This document shows, one piece after another, positions 8,811-12,159 of a stretch of DNA of 12,159 nucleotides. Both the position numbers and the translations under genes were made by a program. Below the pieces are notes generated by a model. The model saw only the letters and a program-made list of their open reading frames with translations. It had not been told where the DNA came from and did no database searches. Position 1 is the stretch's first letter. Every line of letters begins with the position of its first letter. Source of the stretch: Prevotellaceae bacterium UBA1743 (GTDB taxonomy: Bacteria; Bacteroidota; Bacteroidia; Bacteroidales; Bacteroidaceae); assembly GCA_002314945.1 (NCBI GenBank), contig DCHV01000024.1, positions 4,414 to 16,572 of the forward strand. Reading direction: 5' to 3'.

Positions 8811-9661
8811 GGAAATCCTGGCTGATAGGATTGTCGTGCCTCGTTTTCCTTGCCCAGGAAGCGAGGTCACAAGTAGAACCACTCATCCAGACTGCGTGGT
8901 GCCAGACTGCGCCCTACAACGCCGACTGCCCCGAGGGAACTTTGGCTGGATGTGTAGCTATCGCCATGGCTCAGGTGATGAACTATCACCACTATCCTCC
9001 ACACGGCACGGGGAAGAGTTGCTACGTCTGGCATGGGAAAATGCTCTCTGCCAATTATGCCGAGACCTGGTACAGATGGGAGGACATGGAGCACACCAGT
9101 CCCTCTGCTTCCCAACTCATCTACCAATGTGGAGTCTCTGTATGGATGGATTATAGCACTTCCTTCTCAGGGTCGAGCGAATACTACGCCCTGTCGGCAC
9201 TCAAGGACTATTTTGGCTATCACCAGGAAGCCAGACTCGTAGCCCGCAACCAGTATTCCGACGAGGAATGGGCCTCCCTGCTACGGGATAATTTGGACAA
9301 GGGGTGGCCCATCATCTATTCCAGCGGAGGACACACATTTATCGTGGATGGCTATCTGGGGAACAATTCCTTCCATGCCAATATGGGCTACGGATGGGTA
9401 GGAAGCAACCGGTATTATTCCGTCGAGGAGTTGGGAGGCAAGTCCAACAGCACAGCCATCATCAATCTCCACCCGGGCACTCCACAGGCGGAGCATGGTA
9501 CGATGGTCGTGTATCACACAGATGCCACATCCGACCATTATGCGATGAACGAGATCTCGGAAATGAGTACCGAGGCAGAAGGTTCTCTCCGTCTGAGGAT
9601 GAAAGACCTATCCTCGTTCGACCATCCCATCTCGGGAATCAGTTATATCAAAATGTATTAA
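8807..9661 (+). CDS. C10 family (streptopain/interpain-like) cysteine peptidase without prodomain
   Basis: This 284-residue exported protein is a papain-fold cysteine endopeptidase of family C10. The catalytic Cys is C49 in AGCVAIAMAQVMNYHHYP, the catalytic His is H176 in GGHTFIVDGY, and N192 lies 16 residues later, the same H-to-N spacing as in SpeB. The signal peptide (cut near Ala-Arg-Ser, residue 21) is followed at once by the catalytic domain (QVEPLIQTAW, then PYN..CP). The long N-terminal inhibitory prodomain of SpeB and interpain A is absent. The usual NWGWGG after the His reads NMGYGW (192-197), so two tryptophans of the site are replaced. The catalytic domain ends near residue 228, and about 55 further residues have no recognisable domain. 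Its ATG overlaps the upstream TGA (ATGA, 8807-8810), implying translational coupling to the propeller protein. It should attack protein substrates; whether it is active or needs a partner is open. Confidence 0.9.
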   Translation: MRKSWLIGLSCLVFLAQEARSQVEPLIQTAWCQTAPYNADCPEGTLAGCVAIAMAQVMNYHHYPPHGTGKSCYVWHGKMLSANYAETWYRWEDMEHTSPSASQLIYQCGVSVWMDYSTSFSGSSEYYALSALKDYFGYHQEARLVARNQYSDEEWASLLRDNLDKGWPIIYSSGGHTFIVDGYLGNNSFHANMGYGWVGSNRYYSVEELGGKSNSTAIINLHPGTPQAEHGTMVVYHTDATSDHYAMNEISEMSTEAEGSLRLRMKDLSSFDHPISGISYIKMY

Positions 9662-9697
9662 CTTTAATAAATATTCATTCTAAAAAAATCAACAAGT
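9659..9697 (+). promoter_or_regulatory. A/T-rich gene start with weak -7-like box
   Basis: The 36 nt between the C10 stop and the next ATG are strongly A/T rich and end in an A-rich run just before the ATG at 9698, the form typical of efficient translation starts in Bacteroidetes, which do not rely on Shine-Dalgarno pairing. TAACTTTA at 9659-9666 matches five of the six fixed positions of the -7 consensus TAnnTTTG, but no TTTG is seen about 20 nt upstream. It may be a weak internal promoter or only a translation-enhancing leader. Confidence 0.3.
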
Positions 9698-11872
9698 ATG
9701 AGAAAAATGTTTCTTTTGATGTTCGCTCTCGTATGTGGTCTTACCACGATGGCCAGCGAACAAGTAAGTATCCAGAATGTAGCCCTGAGTGTAGCTGAGG
9801 GTGAGAAGATTGACGAGGACGGCACCTTCAAGGTTACCTGTACCTACGATGGTCAGATTCTTGATGACAATCTCTCCATGATGAGTTTCATGCTCGCTCC
9901 CTGCTTTACCTACGATGTAGTGAACGTAGCTACAGGTGAGACTGTAAAGAGCGGTATTGACGCAGACTTCGATATCGAGAGTGGTAGCAAGAACCTCTAC
10001 ATCTCCGGTTTGGAATTGGGCACAGAGTACCGCCTCGATCTCAAGCGTATCTACGTTATCGACTACACTACAGCTGACTGGGAGACCAACTTCGGAGACG
10101 TTATCTTCGACCAGACAGAGAGCCTTCCCTCAGTCACCTTCACCACCAATCAGGCTCCCAAAGTAAGCATCGAGAACGTAGCCCTGAGTGTAGCTGAGGG
10201 TGAGAAGATTGACGAGGACGGAACCTTCAAGGTTACCTGCACCTACGACGGTCAGATTCTCGACGAGAACCTCGCCTGGATGAGCTTCATGCTCGCTCCC
10301 TGCTTCACCTACGATGTAGTGAATGTAGCTACAGGTGAGACTGTAAAGAGCGGTATTGACGCAGATTTCGATATCGAGAGTGGTAGCAAGAACCTCTACA
10401 TCTCCGGTTTGGAATTGGGAACAGAGTACCGACTCGACCTCAAGCGTATCTACGTTATCGACTACACCACAGCAGACTGGGAAACCAACTTCGGAGACGT
10501 TATCTTCGACCAGACGGAGAATCTTCCTTCTGTCACCTTCACCACCAACCAGGCTCCCAAGGTAAGTATCGAGAACGTAGCTCTGAGTGTAGCTGAGGGT
10601 GAGAAGATTGACGAGGACGGCACCTTCAAGGTTACCTGCACCTACGACGGTCAGATTCTCGACGAGAACCTCGCCTGGATGAGTTTCATGCTCGCACCCT
10701 GCTTCACCTACGATGTAGTGAATGTAGCTACGGGTGAGACTGTAAAGAGCAACATCGACGCTGACTTCGACATCGAGAGTGGTAGCAAGAACCTCTACAT
10801 CTCCGGTTTGGAATTGGGAACAGAGTACCGCCTCGACCTCAAGCGTATCTACGTTATCGACTACAGCACAGCAGACTGGGAAACCAACTTCGGAGACGTT
10901 ATCTTCGACCAGACAGAGAATCTTCCTTCGGTCACCTTCACCACCAACCAGGCTCCCAAGGTAAGCATCGAGAATGTAGCCCTGAAAGTAGCCACGGGTG
11001 AGATGATCGACGACGAGGACGGAACCTTCAAGGTAACCTGCACCTACGACGGTCGTATTCTTGATGAGAACCTCGCCATGATGAGCTTCATGCTCGCTCC
11101 CTGCTTCACCTACGATGTAGTGAACGTAAAGACCGGAGAAGTCGTAAAATCAAACATCGATGCTGACTTCGATATCGAGTTCGGAGTAAAGAACCTCTAT
11201 GTCTCTGATTTGGACTATGAGACAGAGTACCGCCTCGACCTCAAGCGTATCTACGTCATTGACTACAGCACAGCCGACTGGGAGACCAACTTCGGTGACA
11301 TCATCTTCGACCAGACAGAGAACCTTCCCTCTGTAACCTTCACCACCGACGAGGAAATGAATGCCCTGTTCAGGTACGACTTCACATTCGATCCTACTCC
11401 TGCCAGCGAAGATGCTCAGAACGTACTGAAGGAACTTTCCGAGTTCCACATCACCGTAGGTGGCGCACGTACAGTCGAACTGTCCGAGAATACGGGTTGC
11501 ATACTGACAGACCAGTTCCAGAACGAATTGGCAGAATGCTCTCTCTCTCTCGATGGCAAGGTAATCACCGTCACACTCGATCATCCCATCACCACTCAGA
11601 GCCTGGCTGTATTCTCCCTGGCTTTGGAGGGCCTCATCCTCAACGGCAAGCCTTACAAATACCTGGTATATGCCATCTACTATGTATCGCCCGATGCTGA
11701 TGAAAACAATGGCGCCAAGGCAGACAAGATCAACGCAATCACCTTTGGTGGAAAGGCAGTCAACGTCTATACCGTTGATGGCAAGCTGATCAAGAAGAAT
11801 GCCACAGCTGATGACCTGAAGGCTTTGAATGGACTCTACATCATTGAGGGTCAGAAATACATGATGAAGTAA
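9698..11872 (+). CDS. secreted tandem-repeat protein with four near-identical Ig/FN3-like units
   Basis: This 724-residue exported protein has no function I can name. A signal peptide (cut near A19 or S20) is followed by four tandem units of 133 residues (starting at residues 23, 156, 289 and 422; the last is 129). Each has alternating hydrophobic strands, a GLELGTEYRL-type turn and a closing SVTFTT strand, which suggests an Ig- or fibronectin III-like beta-sandwich. Each unit has two Cys (unit positions 26 and 47), possibly a disulfide. A different beta-rich domain follows (about 551-677), then a C-terminal tail from residue 678 with VYTVDGKLIKK and LNGLYIIEGQK, similar to short type IX-like sorting tails. 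Codons look strongly biased (Phe TTC, Asn AAC, Lys AAG), consistent with high expression. It is the last gene before the terminator, 36 nt after the C10 gene. Adhesin, surface stalk or protease-binding protein are all possible. Confidence 0.85.
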   Translation: MRKMFLLMFALVCGLTTMASEQVSIQNVALSVAEGEKIDEDGTFKVTCTYDGQILDDNLSMMSFMLAPCFTYDVVNVATGETVKSGIDADFDIESGSKNLYISGLELGTEYRLDLKRIYVIDYTTADWETNFGDVIFDQTESLPSVTFTTNQAPKVSIENVALSVAEGEKIDEDGTFKVTCTYDGQILDENLAWMSFMLAPCFTYDVVNVATGETVKSGIDADFDIESGSKNLYISGLELGTEYRLDLKRIYVIDYTTADWETNFGDVIFDQTENLPSVTFTTNQAPKVSIENVALSVAEGEKIDEDGTFKVTCTYDGQILDENLAWMSFMLAPCFTYDVVNVATGETVKSNIDADFDIESGSKNLYISGLELGTEYRLDLKRIYVIDYSTADWETNFGDVIFDQTENLPSVTFTTNQAPKVSIENVALKVATGEMIDDEDGTFKVTCTYDGRILDENLAMMSFMLAPCFTYDVVNVKTGEVVKSNIDADFDIEFGVKNLYVSDLDYETEYRLDLKRIYVIDYSTADWETNFGDIIFDQTENLPSVTFTTDEEMNALFRYDFTFDPTPASEDAQNVLKELSEFHITVGGARTVELSENTGCILTDQFQNELAECSLSLDGKVITVTLDHPITTQSLAVFSLALEGLILNGKPYKYLVYAIYYVSPDADENNGAKADKINAITFGGKAVNVYTVDGKLIKKNATADDLKALNGLYIIEGQKYMMK
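9764..10162 (+). repeat. tandem repeat unit R1 (399 bp, 133 codons)
   Basis: First unit, starting VSIQN and ending NQAPK. It differs from R2 at only about five residues: Q4, D35, S38 and M39, plus S120, in unit numbering. It shares the SGIDADF and DYTTADW variants with R2. Confidence 0.95.
10163..10561 (+). repeat. tandem repeat unit R2 (399 bp, 133 codons)
   Basis: Second unit, starting VSIEN and ending NQAPK, exactly 399 bp after R1. By hand count it differs from R3 at about 17 bases but at only two residues (G64N and T102S), so most differences are synonymous. Confidence 0.95.
10562..10960 (+). repeat. tandem repeat unit R3 (399 bp, 133 codons)
   Basis: Third unit, exactly 399 bp after R2. 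It keeps the DENLAWM segment of R2 but carries the SNIDADF and DYSTADW variants also found in R4, so it is intermediate between its neighbours. Confidence 0.95.
10961..11347 (+). repeat. tandem repeat unit R4 (387 bp, 129 codons), most diverged
   Basis: Last unit. It has one inserted Asp in the IDDEDGTF segment and lacks the closing NQAPK linker, which is replaced by the junction to the next domain (DEEMNALF). It differs most from the others, with KVATGEM, VKTGEVV, FGVKNLYV and DLDYETEYR. Confidence 0.93.
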
Positions 11873-11894
11873 TTCATCCATCCACCGTTTTTTC

Positions 11895-11932
11895 AAGGGG
11901 GCATTGGAGACTTATCCAGTGCCCCTTTTCTT
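11895..11932 (+). terminator. strong intrinsic terminator of the operon
   Basis: Arms 11895-11908 and 11915-11928 form a 14-bp stem with two G-U wobbles and a six-base loop (GACTTA), with a GGGG/CCCC core. It runs into TTTTCTT on the 3' side. It begins 22 nt after the stop codon of the repeat-protein gene and closes the six-gene unit. There is no A-tract on the 5' side, so it should work only on the + strand. Confidence 0.9.
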
Positions 11933-11988
11933 GTCGCCAATATCCTACCGGGAAGACCTGTAAATATTTTCTCTCTCAGAGGGGTTCT

Positions 11989-12021
11989 ATATCCCTTCGA
12001 TATCCCTTCGAAATCCCTTCC
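11989..12021. repeat. three tandem copies of an 11-bp unit
   Basis: The unit ATATCCCTTCG is at 11989-11999 and again, identically, at 12000-12010. A third copy at 12011-12021 (AAATCCCTTCC) differs at two bases. An 11-bp period is about one helical turn, so the array would present the same face to a DNA-binding protein, but a neutral short repeat is equally possible. Confidence 0.85.
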
Positions 12022-12105
12022 TATCGTGCGCGCTATGATATGTCAGGACTTTTCGCAGAGAGAACGGAGAGATACATCAACCATCCCATAACCCTATACA
12101 CGGAG

Positions 12106-12126
12106 GGGTGCCAAAAATTGACACCC
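12106..12126. repeat. 21-nt inverted repeat (GGGTG...CACCC)
   Basis: GGGTG (12106-12110) and CACCC (12122-12126) are complementary, and inside them CAA (12112-12114) pairs with TTG (12118-12120) around an AAA centre, with one mismatch in each arm (C12111/A12121). A T-run (about 12133-12138) follows about seven bases later. It could be an operator palindrome or a weak terminator for transcription from the left. Confidence 0.6.
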
Positions 12127-12159
12127 ACTGCCATTTTTTAACCCAAGTTTGATACTCTA

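Larger units (their letters stand above)
11933..12159. other. downstream non-coding region
   Basis: I see no gene with a credible start, composition or family match on either strand. The stretch holds a three-copy 11-bp tandem repeat and an inverted repeat, listed separately. A TTTG at 12148-12151 could be the -33 element of a promoter whose -7 box lies beyond the window end, but this cannot be tested here. Confidence 0.5.

Noticed and set aside
9764..11347. CRISPR-like or mobile-element repeats
   Set aside because: The period is 399 bp, fully in frame and coding, with no spacers, terminal inverted repeats or transposase.
11150..11896. A 248-codon open frame on the minus strand opposite the repeat protein
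   Set aside because: It is antisense to a clearly coding repeat gene whose biased codons keep the opposite frame open; no signal peptide or family resemblance.
1..12159. tRNA, rRNA, integrase, insertion sequence or origin
   Set aside because: None was seen on either strand; all six genes look intact, with no frameshift or internal stop.

Overview
The window looks like chromosomal DNA of a Bacteroidales bacterium, most likely Prevotella-like. The reasons are an adjacent SusC/SusD (RagA/RagB) pair, a promoter of the Bacteroides type (TTTG, 20 nt, TAnnTTTG), A-rich rather than Shine-Dalgarno gene starts, a C10 (streptopain/interpain family) cysteine peptidase, and C-terminal tails of the 'VYTVDGK...LNGLYII-GQK' kind common on secreted proteins of this order. 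The genus is inference; no rRNA or marker gene is present.

Layout: all recognisable genes are on the + strand and appear to form one complete transcription unit. A good promoter (114-145) lies only about 10 nt before the first start codon. Six intact genes follow: a secreted zinc metalloprotease of the DUF5117/DUF5118 metzincin type (161-2662); a SusC/RagA TonB-dependent outer-membrane transporter (2674-5916); its SusD/RagB surface lipoprotein (5922-7268); a secreted, cysteine-rich protein that looks like a six-bladed beta-propeller (7287-8810); a C10 peptidase whose start overlaps the preceding stop (8807-9661); and a secreted protein built of four nearly identical 133-residue repeats (9698-11872). 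A strong intrinsic terminator (11895-11932) closes the unit. Intergenic gaps are 11, 5, 18, -4 and 36 nt. The last 230 nt are non-coding and hold an 11-bp tandem repeat and an inverted repeat.

Working model (inference): this is a protein/peptide utilisation locus rather than a glycan locus. It has no glycoside hydrolase, and its only recognisable enzymes are two exported peptidases of different catalytic classes. They would cut protein outside the outer membrane or in the periplasm, and the SusCD pair would import the oligopeptides, as RagAB does in Porphyromonas gingivalis. The propeller protein and the repeat protein have no assigned function. Their places in the operon and their exported, beta-rich character suggest surface binding, scaffolding or adhesion.

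Points most worth a second look are the C10 peptidase that lacks the usual inhibitory prodomain and has changed residues next to its catalytic Asn, the highly homogeneous in-frame 399-bp repeat array, the unassigned cysteine-rich propeller protein, and the very short leader of the operon.
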